The notes under the pieces were generated by a model. It worked only from the letters and a program-made list of their open reading frames with translations, made no database searches and was not told the DNA's origin. Source: Paragonimus westermani (lineage: Eukaryota; Platyhelminthes; Trematoda; Plagiorchiida; Troglotrematidae). From it: 64,000 nucleotides of DNA. Location: assembly GCA_008508345.1 (NCBI GenBank), contig QNGE01000128.1, positions 49,199 to 113,198 on the forward strand, read 5' to 3'. Positions 12,411 through 25,700 of the stretch are shown piece by piece; position 1 is the first letter of the stretch, and each line of letters begins with the position of its first letter. A program made the translations under genes and the position numbers.

Positions 12411-15400
12411 AGACAGCGCGTCGGCCAAGTCTCACTGTATTTAAGCTAAGCACCTAGATTTTCGGTCGTATTGCCAGTCACAAAGCAGCCCATATAGATC
12501 GATGGATTCATTCAGCTGGGCAGTTTCTGCATATCCGAGAACGGTCGCTGTAATCAGTAAGCATTGCTCAAGAATGAAAGTTGGTTTATCTGTTCTGTAT
12601 TACGGTGAACGGTTAAACATTAGATATACACGTCATTGTCATGATGCTACAATAATGAATTGGGAAATCTTGCCTACTATGGTTTTCGGTTTCAAGTAAA
12701 ATTGGCTTCCCTTTAAATTTCTGGTCTATGCTTTTCTGCTTTTCCTGATGTGGATGGAATAAGTTGTCTATGTTTGGATTAATTCGGGAATACTACTATG
12801 TTACTGTAAGGTGCGACAATGTCCAATTCACAAAGGACGAAAGTAGTGAAAACCCAAAATTTTGAAGCCCTGTAGATGAGTTATTAACAGGTGCCTGCGA
12901 TTAGACAGTTAGTTTTGTGAAACCCATTGAACAAGCATAGATACGGTTAACTACACAGTGAAAATGTTCGAAAATTTCACAGACCATACTTCCACAGCAA
13001 CTGGCCAATTCTTGTCAACGCTTACTGGTTGAGACCTCATAGTCCGAGAGGAATTTGGGCATTCTCCAGCTATAGATGACTGTTGTGTGACATTTCCTTG
13101 GATGGCGAGAAAATGCTCGACATAGGTCAATAGTTAAATACAGCAAACGGAGACGAAGGGTTATGCACTTATCATCTCTGGGTCCCGCCGACTAAATGCA
13201 GGCGAAACGCTGATTAGGCCCTACAGTTAAATTGTACGATCGCATAACTCAGCATTCTGGCCCGATTTTAACAAGGATTAGCCTACAGGTAACTACAGAT
13301 CTATTTGACCGTATGCATGACGAATCATTTACTCTATTTCCGCAGAACAAACGAGGATTATTTGACTCTTGATGGGACGTGCTTGATTTACGGTGTAATG
13401 TTGAATATGAAATAAATGAAGGAGTTCTAGCAAAATATACCGCAGTTCCGTAAAACTTTTCTCTGTGGTTCAAAAAAATGCGGAATCAACAAAACTAACT
13501 GAATTCGAACAATCATGATCATAATCCGTCCTTTTCCGCTAACACAAAAGAGTTGAATTCTAACCGTTGAAAACATCGATCCATTCTTAGAATTGGAAAG
13601 AAACTTGACAGGTTTTCCTAGTACGGAATCAGTTGTGTCAGCTAACCACACATCTGGTTCAAACAAATCACCACCGAAAGATAAGTCAACTTGACACCGC
13701 CACAAAAGTAAAACACACGAGATTGCGTAACTATTAAACATGCTATCCGCAAACCCTGTTGACCGTTTTTCTGACTCATCCTAGTTAGCGCTTTCACGTT
13801 AAGTGTGTTGTCATTAGCCTTCTGGTCAAATACAGAAACACAAGAATTGTTCGGTAATTTGTCGTTCTCATGACTTCAGAGGGGATTTTCGAACTACTAG
13901 AACACAGCGATCACCCGTTCACAGTTGATCCAAGGGAAGGGCGTCAGTCTACCAATTGGTCTGCGTGCTGGAAATTCACGTGACCCAGTGGCAAGCACTG
14001 GATACAGTTGAGTCCGACACGCGTGGTCGTCAGTACGAATTCCGGACGTTATACTGCTGTGGTGATTGCGAGGTCTATGCTTTGGTAGTAAGTATAGTCG
14101 ATGACAGAAACTTGATGATTGGTAGTGTCAACTAACGACCAGCATGAAGAAGATACTCGGTCATTGAACAAACGTGCTACTTCCCAAATTTTTGTTCTAC
14201 CATTTTTATGTGAGGATACGGTTAAGTCATAGACTGGCTTCAGTGGGGAAATTGTCAAAATTTGACTTATTTTGACAATCAGATGGAATGAACAGCATAT
14301 TCTGGATCTAAAGATGATTTTCTACGGAACTGTCTGAATTTGAACTCTGCCAAATATACCAGAGCGAGATCCGTTTAGCGAATTCCAACTTGCAATTTCG
14401 GGACTTGGTTCATATTATTTACCGTTGAACTAGGTTCACGTGATATGTCCATTCCTTGGATTCAGCTGAATCTGAACACCCAATGCAATATGCAGCAATT
14501 ACAAATCATTGTTTTTTCTTCAAATTAATTGTGACTTCGTTGGAAGCTACAAGTTATGATTCCTGAAGAGAGGAAAATGTCAAAAACAAACCAACACTTG
14601 GGCTAATCTAATGTTAGTTCTCAGTGGACCGTTTTGGGTTATATACCTTCAAGTGAGGTGTTTTGGATGAGAGTCCATTGGGTGAGTTCAAAAGGCGATG
14701 GTATCACCCAAAAGAGGTAGAACGTCTTAAGCTCAACAGTTTTTGAGAATAAAACCAATGCTTGTAAAAGGTTGTAGTAAGAAGTAACCTGAGGTTGATA
14801 TCATCAATAAAAACCAAAAATTCTCGGTTGTTACCTGCTTGTGAGTAGTGATCCGTAATTTGATGGAAGATCATGTTGAATTTAACAGCACGGGTGTACG
14901 ATTGAGAGATCAGTGATGAGTAACTCAATCTCAAATGTCTAACCTTAAATCAGATAATGTAGCCGTGTGCTCTTGAGCCACAAATCGATATTACAGTGAT
15001 AATAACAAAAATGTCTTAGTAGTTTGTTTGTCTAAAAAAAGATCGGTGTCGGTTGCCTCAGGCGAAAAGAATTCTGTGTGGGACCTGTTGTTTGTACTAG
15101 GCACCGAATGATTGCACAGTGTCAGTGTGAGACCGCGCGCTGTTGCATCGCGTCCATCCACTGTTGTTTTATAAATATGGTAAACAAGGACGAACTGGTC
15201 GATCACTGGATTGGTGAACGATCGAAATCGTTTACGTTATAACAACCACTGGGTCTGTTATTTGCAGTCTGCGGTCAACCTATCTAAGGTCATATGCGGC
15301 CCGCGTTTCATGAGTGTGCGTATAATCCGTCACCACTAACTGGCTAACCTCAACCGAAAAGCTAATCAGTCTTTCCAGGCCAGATGGTTTCTTCAAAGTC

Positions 15401-15977
15401 CTTTCAGCTTTTTCGGTGTTAATAGAGGAAACGCAGAAAAACAGATTAGTTGGCCGTTCTAGTTTTAACTGAATGATATTTTCATCAAACTCCCTGGTGT
15501 TCACTCAGCGTTCAGGCAGGAGTAACTAACCGAAGCAGCTTAATTTTTCGACCTGCTTTCTCTTAGCAGGCGGATATAACCTGTTCAATCAAGGAGTCCG
15601 GTGTATCGACAGTGGGTGTGTATAGTACTGGTTTGTGCGCATCAGAAGGCCTATGACAATGAGTCACTTGTGTGGTTGGCTAAAAAACACCTAGCCTATG
15701 CCAGCCCGACGCCGTTTGTTGACGTGGGTTGGCATGGTTACGAGAGTGAGTTTACGTCTGTCTGTAGATGGGCCTGTCTGGATTGGATCACGTTGGCCAA
15801 TCGGAATTACGAAACGATTAATGCCTTCGGCTGAATTGCAAAATAGCTATGGCTATCAGAGACCGATATAGAGTGAAATGTGACTCGCTTCTGCTCGTGC
15901 TCGTAACATCGATCGTATCTATTGTTGAGTGGAGATATTGGTTTGTAATTGGTGAAGTCAATCCTGTTCACGTGCCG
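8251..15977. other. Long stretch upstream of the gene, no recognisable gene
   Basis: Apart from the trinucleotide microsatellite at 12371-12410, I find no coding region, RNA gene or element with a clear signature. Open frames are below 105 codons and often open on both strands. A short segment is shared imperfectly between 9491-9517 and 14041-14068 (around a TACTGCTGTGGT core), which hints at a dispersed repeat I cannot identify. The promoter of the downstream gene should lie here or further upstream, but no convincing core element stands out. Confidence 0.5.
12371..12410 (+). repeat. (TCA)13 microsatellite
   Basis: Thirteen uninterrupted TCA units plus one base. On the + strand they would read as a His or Ser/Ile run in a short open frame, but nothing suggests that this is coding. 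Confidence 0.97.
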
Positions 15978-16003
15978 TCCGCCTTACAGTGGTTAGACCG
16001 GAT
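15978..16003 (+). promoter_or_regulatory. 3' splice acceptor and 14-nt leader before the start codon
   Basis: A pyrimidine-containing stretch ends in CCTTACAG at 15989. Only 14 nt separate it from the ATG at 16004. The site therefore receives either a 5' untranslated exon or a spliced leader. Spliced-leader trans-splicing is known in flatworms and commonly gives such very short leaders. The sequence cannot decide between these. Confidence 0.5.
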
Positions 16004-16305
16004 ATGACTCAATACCGCTATACCCAAGGGAGGCCTAGTGAACAGCGAGATTCATACCCTGAACAACCGGAATATGAGGGTGCTCCCTCTCCAGAGCTGG
16101 CAGGCTATGTGGACAATTCCTATGCGCAAGGGGATCACAGTGGGGATTCCAATGCCATTTTCTACGACCCTTCGAGTCCCTTTTTTGGCATGGATCCTCA
16201 ACTTGTGGGTTTTATGCAAAAGCACAACGTGGTCATGGACGATGGAGCTGTACTAAATATTAATGCCATGAAGGAAAAAGCAGCGATGGAACAAAAGCCC
16301 AAAAA
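16004..16305 (+). CDS. SLC3A2: Heavy chain exon 1 (residues 1-100): cytoplasmic tail
   Basis: Starts at the first ATG after a splice acceptor and ends two bases into codon 101 at an AA|GTGAGT donor. The product is hydrophilic, rich in Pro, Tyr, Glu and Asp (for example YDPSSPFFGMDPQL) and has no cysteine. Near its end it reads DDGAVLNINAMKEKAA, which resembles the lysine-rich stretch before the membrane segment in 4F2hc. An earlier GTG at 15989 keeps the same frame but lies across the acceptor, so I preferred the ATG. An additional upstream coding exon cannot be excluded. Confidence 0.75.
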
Positions 16306-19300
16306 GTGAGTTGATGATGTGGCGTTTAGATGTTTTTCTGTTCTCAACACAACATGAGTTTGCTTATATACCCCGCAACAAGATCTTAAGGCCATCTCAT
16401 TTATTTACCAACATTGATGTTTATTTCCAACCTCTTGTTTATATTCTGAATAGGGACTTCGTTTAGCCCCGGAAACCGCACTTGGATTGAAGCTTACCAC
16501 ATGAGTAATAAGGAGATCTGGGACTGGTTGAAGTAATTATTTGTTCTTCTTGTGACAATAGTCTGGTAGTATATGCATCAATATTAGAGAAATCAGTCTT
16601 TCGTTGGTTGATCTCCGTGGCACATGGAAACTCACAAGCTGTTATCTGATTGGTACGACACAGAACAGGGAACTTGGCGAATGGCGTATCATTAAAAAGT
16701 TCGTCCAATTCTGATGTATCCGGAAGCGAAGTTAGATTGGTCCGTTGCTGGATTGTCTGCTGAATCGATTAAATTTTGACCACGCCGTCCTACTAATTTC
16801 AGAATGTTACAACCGGAACAAGAATGTTTGTATTTCCGGGTGTCCAGCTTGACTTTTCACTAGTCCCTAAATAACACAATTTCCCACCTGGGCTTCCTTG
16901 AAAATTGAGACGCTGTTCAATTCAACCTGAGATGAATTAGTTCGTGGTTGGAACAGGACGGCCTCACTTTTCGAAAAACGAGTCAGAAGCAGTAGCGTGC
17001 TGTTTTTTGAATAATTCCTATCGAAGTGATCGATGTGAGTGATTTTTTTTATTACCGAACAACTCATTTTTCAGTGAGACACCAGTTGGTGGTGGACTCT
17101 GAGCATTTCCTGTTTAAGTTAACTCGACCTCCGTTCTCTTCTATTGTTTCTGCTCTATGAAGGAGAGCATTCGGACAAACGGATGGCAATACAGTTTGAC
17201 CTCCGGAATTCCTTAAAAATGTCTCATAAAGTCATATTTGTTTAGGTGGAAGCTAAAATTTATCTTCTCAAAATTAACCCAGAGTTGCACCTCTTGCTAC
17301 TGCCGAAATAAAAGTAACCCCGTTTGACTTAATTTCTGTTTGGAACTACGAAGTTTGTCAGTAGTATGAAGCGGTGAAAGTAGAACAGACAGACTGTCGC
17401 CTTTACTATCATAGATCCTGTCCGTTCGTATTACGTGATTAATCTTATCTTACATTAGAGTGCTGTTGTAAACCCAGAAGGCGGATGACACAAAGGTTAC
17501 TTTATTGGAGAAACCAACACACTACTTAAGCGTCTGAGCACGACAAGAAACGGAAACACTCATTTGCACACCATACTCTTCTGAGGATACTCCAGTCGCT
17601 CTAGACACCATGTATCAGTTCCTTCGTGTAGCGAATACCATTATATGTCATTCTGCCCTCCAACGATCCATCCCGTATCTCTGTCGTATTTATCACGCGA
17701 TTATCTCAATCCGCGATCATCTCGATCCATGCTGCTACTGAATAGTGGTGTGAGTAGTATGGTGCGACCGTCTATCCTCACCACAGTGCTTCAGATGTGC
17801 TGTGTATCGTGTCTAGGAGGTCACCTAATATGATGAACCCAAAAAGCACAATGCAATCTCCAAAGGTAAAAGTTCTAACCTCTTTGGCCAAGGTGGTGCT
17901 CAGGTGGAATCGGTCTTTTGTACGCTTAACAACATTAAGCCAGTTAATTTCATTCATTAGCTAACGAATCGAATGATGTGCTATGCGGACTTGAAGTTAG
18001 TCATTGTTTCACTCCGAATACGACGCCGTCCCCTACATATTACTGTACTGAACCTCAGGGATATACAGTTAGTTCCCTTGATTATTTTTTGACGGTGACT
18101 CACGCGCTAATCATCCACATTCAGGTTTATTCACTGGTCGTTCAACTCGGACAATGAACTAAACCAGAAACTTCTGTATTCCTGTGGTCGCAATCAATAA
18201 GAGTCGGTGGATATACCGGGCGTTGTTAATGGGGGTTACGTAAGTAGCGACACAATAGTAAGATACCCACACCAAATTTAGTACGAATGAAGTTGAACAG
18301 TTTGGGCGTCGTGTTTAACATGTTATTGATAAACAGATTGGGAATAGCACAACGTTACGAGCAAGTTGTAATACTCTACGTTTCAACCACCTCGGGTGGC
18401 CTTCCTCAGGAGTGTTGTAATCGAAATCCTGCACGTGATGAACACAACGAGGTGGGCTTCACTGGCCGATCAATGTTACTACTCGCAGGGTAGTAATGTG
18501 TAACGTAGACACTGACACGATGACGCTAATTTGTGCAACAATGACTGAGTACACCAAATGCACTTCTAGTAAGCAAAACATAATAGCACTGCTTGATCAA
18601 CTTGGTATAATTAATTACCGGGCGCACGTGAGCCGATCAACGGAACTTTGGTTGCGCTCACTGAATGAACGAGAAATACGCCGCGTCTGTACGAAATCAC
18701 TATGTATCACTATGGATAACTCAATCCACGGTGTCTTATCTATAAACAGAAATTACAGAGATATTCGAAAGGAGAAACTTTTGGATTTGCTGGGTACTTT
18801 CAGTGTGAGCAAACTCGGTGAGCGATATTGTTTACATCTGATGTAAGTCCTATCAGAAGCGTTTGACAGGTTGATCCAACATCAGTTAACTTTGCCAGTA
18901 TTTCTCCAGGAGCCGTATTGATAGACAACTTTCTCATCCGCCTGCCGGGGATAATTTGAAAACTGGCAAGCTGGTCACGTTTAAACGTTTTGCATACCTG
19001 GGTGTTTTACTCGTTTTGTAATTCCGGAAGTGATTGGAAAGTGCGTGATTTTCAAAACTTCAATCGCATTGAAGTGAGACTAGTGAAAATATAGATGAAA
19101 GCCAACTGAAAAACGTTTCGGTTTTCAGCGTTGATTCGCAAACCCATAGGTTTGTGCAAATTCAACGGCTTATTGACATAAATCGATTGCTACTCAGTTG
19201 TTCGCAGGTTTTGTATCCAGGTTAAATATTTCGATGGATTTCAGTTTCATTCTAGTGAGAGCACATTAATGCTGTTTATCCTTGGCACGATTGAGACGTG

Positions 19301-22300
19301 AACCCTCCTCCACGCTTTTTCGAAACGATTGTGTTGATCACTTCATCAGTGACCCACATATTGGGCATGACAGAATTGTTACTTTCAGACGTTCAGACGC
19401 AAGTGTCTGTGAAGAATGATCAGGTTGTCTGGCCATCTTCGGAAGAGCCGCAGCAACATACCTGTTAGTTCTAATCGATTGCTTTGAGATAAGGGCATTT
19501 CATCCTAATGATTATTACTCAGCTGCCTCCAAAAGAAGTTAAGATTTGACAGATCTGCCGCACCCAGTGACTCAGTAGTTAGCACGGTTACCTCACAAAC
19601 ATGATGGCTAGCGTTCAAGCTCTGGCTGGAGAAAGGATATGAACATTTGGTGAACTCTAACAGAAAAAAATTCACGTCTGGTACTGCATTTTGAAAATGG
19701 TCTCTTAGAGTACTTTCCTAACATCGAAAACTGAGACCACTTTTGAATAATTTCCGGCTCACACTAGGCATGCCTCTGTTACCCACCTGCAATGACTTTA
19801 GCAGTATGGAAGCCACTAACACTGTATCTTGACTTTCTCATTCCGGCAAAAACGTTCTACTGTTACACTACGAAAGGAGGCACTGGAGTGGAGTCCCGCT
19901 TTTTTGATAGTGTATAATCTTGCCATGACGGTAATTTATTCTAAGAAGGAAACTTAAGTCTTATGGCTTCAATCTGATTGGGTGGGCCAAAACATTTAAA
20001 TGAGCGTATAGCATTGAACAAATGTACTGCAGGCAAATAAAACGCATACGCACCACAAGATGGCTGGTGGTTTTTACGTCGACAACTAGTGTGAGCAGAC
20101 CCCCTTTATCAATTCTTTCTTGTATTCCGACCGAAGACAACAATCTACGGTCAGTGACGGTATTGGTTGAGACTACTGTTGTAATAAGTCTGAAGTGGAT
20201 CATTTCAGTCTTAAGGATGAATAACTGGTTAGCGTCGGCTACCTGGTTTGGACCCTGGAAGAAGAGGAGACTGCTATCAGCTGTAACTTGGTACAATTTC
20301 ATATTATCGCTGACAGTATCTCCACTCTCACAGTGAATAGAACAAGTTATTGTTGCTCATTTTTAGGTACCGATCATTTACGTGACCTTCGCTGAATAAT
20401 TCATTTAATCAGTCACCATTGTACTCAACTGGGCATAATTCCATTAAAACCAATATGCCGAACATCCGAAAGAGCTATCTGGCTATCACTTGGGACACAG
20501 AAGATGGATTGATGATTAACCACTTCGCCACAAGAATTTAAATGGAAGAGTACGTGTGCAGAGCCTTAAAGATGAGAAGTTCAGCGATTTAAGGGGCAGT
20601 GCAGATCGATAGAGATTCAATCCATATACGTGGTGGACTGGAAGGAATGAAGCAATCTTTCTGAAGCACATCTTCAGTGGTTTCATCTAGAACCTTTGTT
20701 GTTGATAAAGCCCGTCGAGAACCACCGTATACTTAAGACTAATAATGTTACAACTAGTAGAGAAAATCCTGCACAGGGTTTTGGGTCACCTCATAACATA
20801 ATCACAGCCCTTTGCAAATTAAAATTATACTGAGTGCGAACGTTCTTGTTCACCTGTGTACAGGACCTGGATACGGCGTTTAGTCAGGCCGGGCTGTGAC
20901 AGGTACGGCTGGTTCCTGTGGAAATCGATCAACGGAACAATATGCGCTGTCCAACACCTCCCCACTAAGGAGATTAATGGTGAGAAGTTAGGAGGCATGC
21001 AGAAACGGAGCAACTTGCGAATAACAGCCGTGCTCCTTTTGAGATTACGTCTGGTCAGGCTAGGTGGTGCGAACTGACTGCTCGTCATTCCTGTTTACGA
21101 GTGGTTATGTATTCGCACATTTTGTGTGGGTTGGGCGTTGGAGACGACAGACTTTTTTGTACATGAATGTATAATTTCCTGTATTCGACTCTTTCAGTTC
21201 GATTAGATGAAACCCATTTGACATGTAAATACCCTACTTGAAAAGTACAACAGAACTAGCACCCAATCCTCTACCTGGTTTAGACATATTTATCGCATTT
21301 GAAGAAAGTTCCTATTGGTAAAGCCATTATTATATTTTTTTCTAGTTGTTGATTATTTACCACGCATCAGCTCTTATTGTCCAACATATATCACAGTGAA
21401 TAGGTAACACTGCGTATAGACAGTTCACATTTGAACAGGTTCTTTGCCTATTCTCTCATGTTACAATAAGGCACATTGTTTGATTAGAATGAAAATTTTT
21501 TGCACACACTCGAGGTGCAGCCGACTGACCTCGAAGTGCTGATCTTCGAATGGTGGCTGACTATCCACTGTTTGAAAATGCAGTGAAATCTACGGACAAT
21601 ACGGTTCTCTACGTCTACCTTGGAATGTATGCTAAACTTGATGACTGCTAGTATACCTCGGATCCAATCACAACGAATAAAAACAAAATGTAAGGTATTT
21701 GTACCCGTTTTTTGGCCCACTCTGGGAGTTCTCGTAATGGCACTTGATGAAACTTGAGAACGGTTGACAAATTCAGATTTGTATGAATTAATTTTACCCG
21801 GACTGTAGACAGTGATGGTACTGGTGTCCTTGTCAATAGTTAAGGTAGCCTATCAACAGTTGACCAGGGATCCTGTCACCAACCGAATAAATGCGTTAAA
21901 TTACGACGGTGTGGATGCTACTTGATCGGGGCTGTACCGATAAATTAAGCTGAAAACGTACATTGGGGAAGAGTGAAACTTTTTCACTGAAATCTTGCAT
22001 TTCAGGTCCATCCGTTGTAACTGAAACCAAACCACTTTTTACGATTAAAAATTTTGTGATACACTTGTCATTCGAGCCCGAGGTCGTCTTGTTTTGTTAG
22101 ATGTCTAACTTGTACCAACTCAGCTCAGACATGTTGGTTTATCCAGTGAAGCCATACGTATTGACAAATCTATTTTCACTGCAGACAATTCCAACCACCA
22201 TGCGGATTTACACGGTGTCAATTTATAAGCATCGTGGTCCTTGGCATCTTGTTCGTCATTCTGCTGATTGTTGCCCTAACAGCCGGATTAGTGTTCGGGT

Positions 22301-22683
22301 TGCGTGTAGTTCGACCGTCTTATCCCCGTGCTCAACCTTGGTGGCGCCGAACTCAGATGTATTACATCAATGTGGCCACGTGGGCGAACGATGTGGGTGG
22401 ACCTACAGGTCGTTTGGCTGATGTAATTCCTCGTATGACCTATCTATCAGTTCAAGTGAGTAACAAGTCCGACCTTCTCCTCATTATATGCTAACCTTTT
22501 TCGTTCTAATCGACCGCACCAATTCGTGTTCGCTGTCATGTTTGATACTCAGTGTTCTATTATGTTAGTCAATAAGTGGAATTTTTGGGAACCACTCATT
22601 TCTGATCGAACGCTCTGCGTTTGGAACACATTCCTCACTTGCTTGATTTGATAGGAAGCTTCTTACTTTTTCTATTCATATCT

Positions 22684-22720
<37 letters not shown>

Positions 22721-25700
22721 CCATCATCATCATAACAGCCATGAGCCTGACCAAAGATACTGTGGCTGGGGCCGCCGCTCACCTAACCAGTGACGTGGAA
22801 TATCCCGGAAGGAAACGTTACTAAGAAGGTCAACAAATATTAAAGAAGACTAAGCGGAAGAACTGGAAATGGTATGGATACAGGTACGCTATTGACTGCG
22901 ACACATCGCCATCTCGGATAGCGTATCTAACCAGCGGTTTGAGTGATCACGAGGACCCCATATATAGCATCATTTAAACGTATTCTAACATCAGACGGGA
23001 TGTGTAGGTGTTGAACCTACCAGTTAGCCATTAGACTGAACGAAGTGAAAGTAATCCATTTAATAAACCATTTCAAACTCACCAGGTAGAGACGACAGTC
23101 ATAAGATTTTGATCACAGGGAACGATTTCATCCAGTTTTATCGTCCCTGGAAAAAGTTGGCATGGACTGAGGGGAATGAGCAATTGACTGTTACGTTGGA
23201 CAGAATATTCATTCATTCTTTCAGTTCTTCACATTAGCTTGGACCACCTTTGACGGCATGATGTGTATTAAGAGTAGGAAGGAACAAAAATAATGGATAA
23301 GACAAACATAAATACAAGGCTTAGAGATGCTACGAAGGCGGGGATTCAAATGACAGAGAGACAATATGATTTCGAAGAGTGTTTCTAGTCAACAATCTGC
23401 GTGCTGTCGAGGTCTCCAATTGGAACAGCCAGAGGTTTCATACCTCATTACCACATAATTATCTTGCACGACTGTTGGCGGTCCCGGTGAATAGTGCATA
23501 GTGTGGTAAATGCCCAGCTGACACACCTATTAAATATTATAGGATAGTTCACTGTGTCCTGGTGTCTACATTAAAAATCACCAGGTGTTTATAGTAACGC
23601 CTGTCGGTTCCACAACCAGCTAAAACTTGAGAAATATCGTCTGCCTAAAGTTAGGATGTTTGTCAAATTTTCACTTGATGTGAAACTTGTGAGTTTCATC
23701 GATCGTTGAGTTTGTAGCCACGTCGCATACGACAGGTATCTCCATTTGGGTGAGGTACACTTGCGTGAAGTTACATGTTGGAAATCACCTATTCAGAGTG
23801 GTTTGTACTTTGCCCCCATCTAATGCTGTTTCATTAGGTGCGTTATCATCATGTTGCACACGAGTTCAGTTCATCAAAAATCGTAGTAATGAAACAACGT
23901 TATCGGTTTTTAGTGATCACTTACAATCGGCCACCCTACTATCGGCCCGACACTTAAATGAAATCATCAGCTTCGAATTGTCTACCACTGGGTTGCAAAC
24001 CGAGGCTCTTTTCTACCAGCGGGCTTGTGCACATGGTTTTTATCCGAACTATTGAGGGCATATTTTGCGTTTTAGATGAGCGTAGCCCATATCAGCTTGT
24101 CAGTTTACCTAGTGGTTAACACCATAAAAGCTCAGAGTAACATGTACATAGCTTCGTAAGATGTAGCTATCATCTTACTTGCTTGTAATACTTCTGAGTC
24201 TGGCGAAGGAGCAGGATGCATTTGTTAGTCTCTGTCGTTTTGTGGCCTCAGAAAGAAGACTGGTTGTCAAACAAAGGAAATGTGAAATGGGCGTGTGAGT
24301 CGCATTGGTTGTGAGAATCAGGGATCTTTCCACGGGAGACACGTATGTATGCAATCCTGGTTATCCTCGACAGTATAAAATGCACTGGTTGTGGGAGAAA
24401 TGCGACAGCCCGTTGGGGAGTGGTTGAGAAGTCTCCAAGTGCATGGGCGATAGCTGAGGTAACGAAATCGTATAGTCTAGACTGACAGGATCGACCGTAT
24501 TCTATCGAGGCTTCTACCACGCCACGCATCGTGTAATAAGTCTTACTTGTGTTTTATTCAACCGTTAGCCAAACGGTGCTACGGTCACAGTTACGGGCGC
24601 TCCGAGCGTCCGTCTCTGCAAGGTTGGGGGTGTACACCCACCAGCGTTACTCGCTGGAAATGTCTCCAGATATAGCAATGTTACAGTCAATAGGAGGTCA
24701 GTATCCGAAAAATTGTTGACTCATTTCTCGAGGATTCCTTTTTTTGTTCATCTGTTTACCTAGCACATTTAGGTTTTATAATCATCTATTTCACAGTCTA
24801 CTTTTGGGATGAACGGTAGACAGAGACATAAAACCTCAGATCATGGCCTAACCCCACGAGTATATGTACACGTGTGTTTTAAAACGCTTATTGTCAAACC
24901 GATACCCCATTTTCTGTCTTGTTCTGTATTTTTCCGGATATATTAAGTGGAGCTATTCAGAAGAGGAGAGCTAAACAAGAAAACCTTGTGTTCCTACTCG
25001 AAGCTATTAACCATGCTGCCTGCGTGACCACGAAGGACACTTGGTCTGGGGAGTTGATTGTTATACATCCATTACAATGCACATAAAAGCGCATAATCTT
25101 GAAAGCAAACACTATTTTGCACGACTGGTGTGTATCTGCGTCGTTGATAGTAGTAGAGCGCCATTCTCTCGGATGACAGGCTCCACACAATTCTTATACA
25201 CTTTTCCAATATTCGCCTCAAGCTTTCCCTGGGTTTTAGACCTACCCTTTAAATTCCGTGCAATCGAGTCGTACTATCCTATTCACAAGCAACACCGCAT
25301 GTTAGAAAACACTTCTTCCTGATGCTCCCCGACTTCTTGTCACCTGTTGACCGTCAAGGAGCTCAATTTTCCTCTCCAAAATCTCTTCCTGTTCAGAAAA
25401 TAACGGTTTTTCCCAATCAGCATGGACGGGAGTTCCCAGAACATTCTGGAAGAAACCCTCATGTTTTATTTTATCCAGTCAACCAATAATGCATCATACT
25501 CGTTGGTTATTTCGTGTTCCTAACTACTCTATTTACCAACTGCCCTCTAATATTTTAACTTAAGAATATTTGTGGGTCACTATGCACCATAAGTATACTC
25601 CCTGTATTTTATCTCCTATGACAATTTTGAACTGAACAAAATGACATTTTACATTCTTCTTGTGATTTCCGTTTGGAATAATTAGTACATTCTTCTTTGG

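Noticed and set aside
18496..18846. 116-codon + strand frame in intron 1
   Set aside because: No recognisable domain; lies in an intron; at most part of an old element.
20022..20336. Open frames on both strands (113 codons minus, 104 plus)
   Set aside because: Both strands open over the same stretch, no family signature, no splice or start context.
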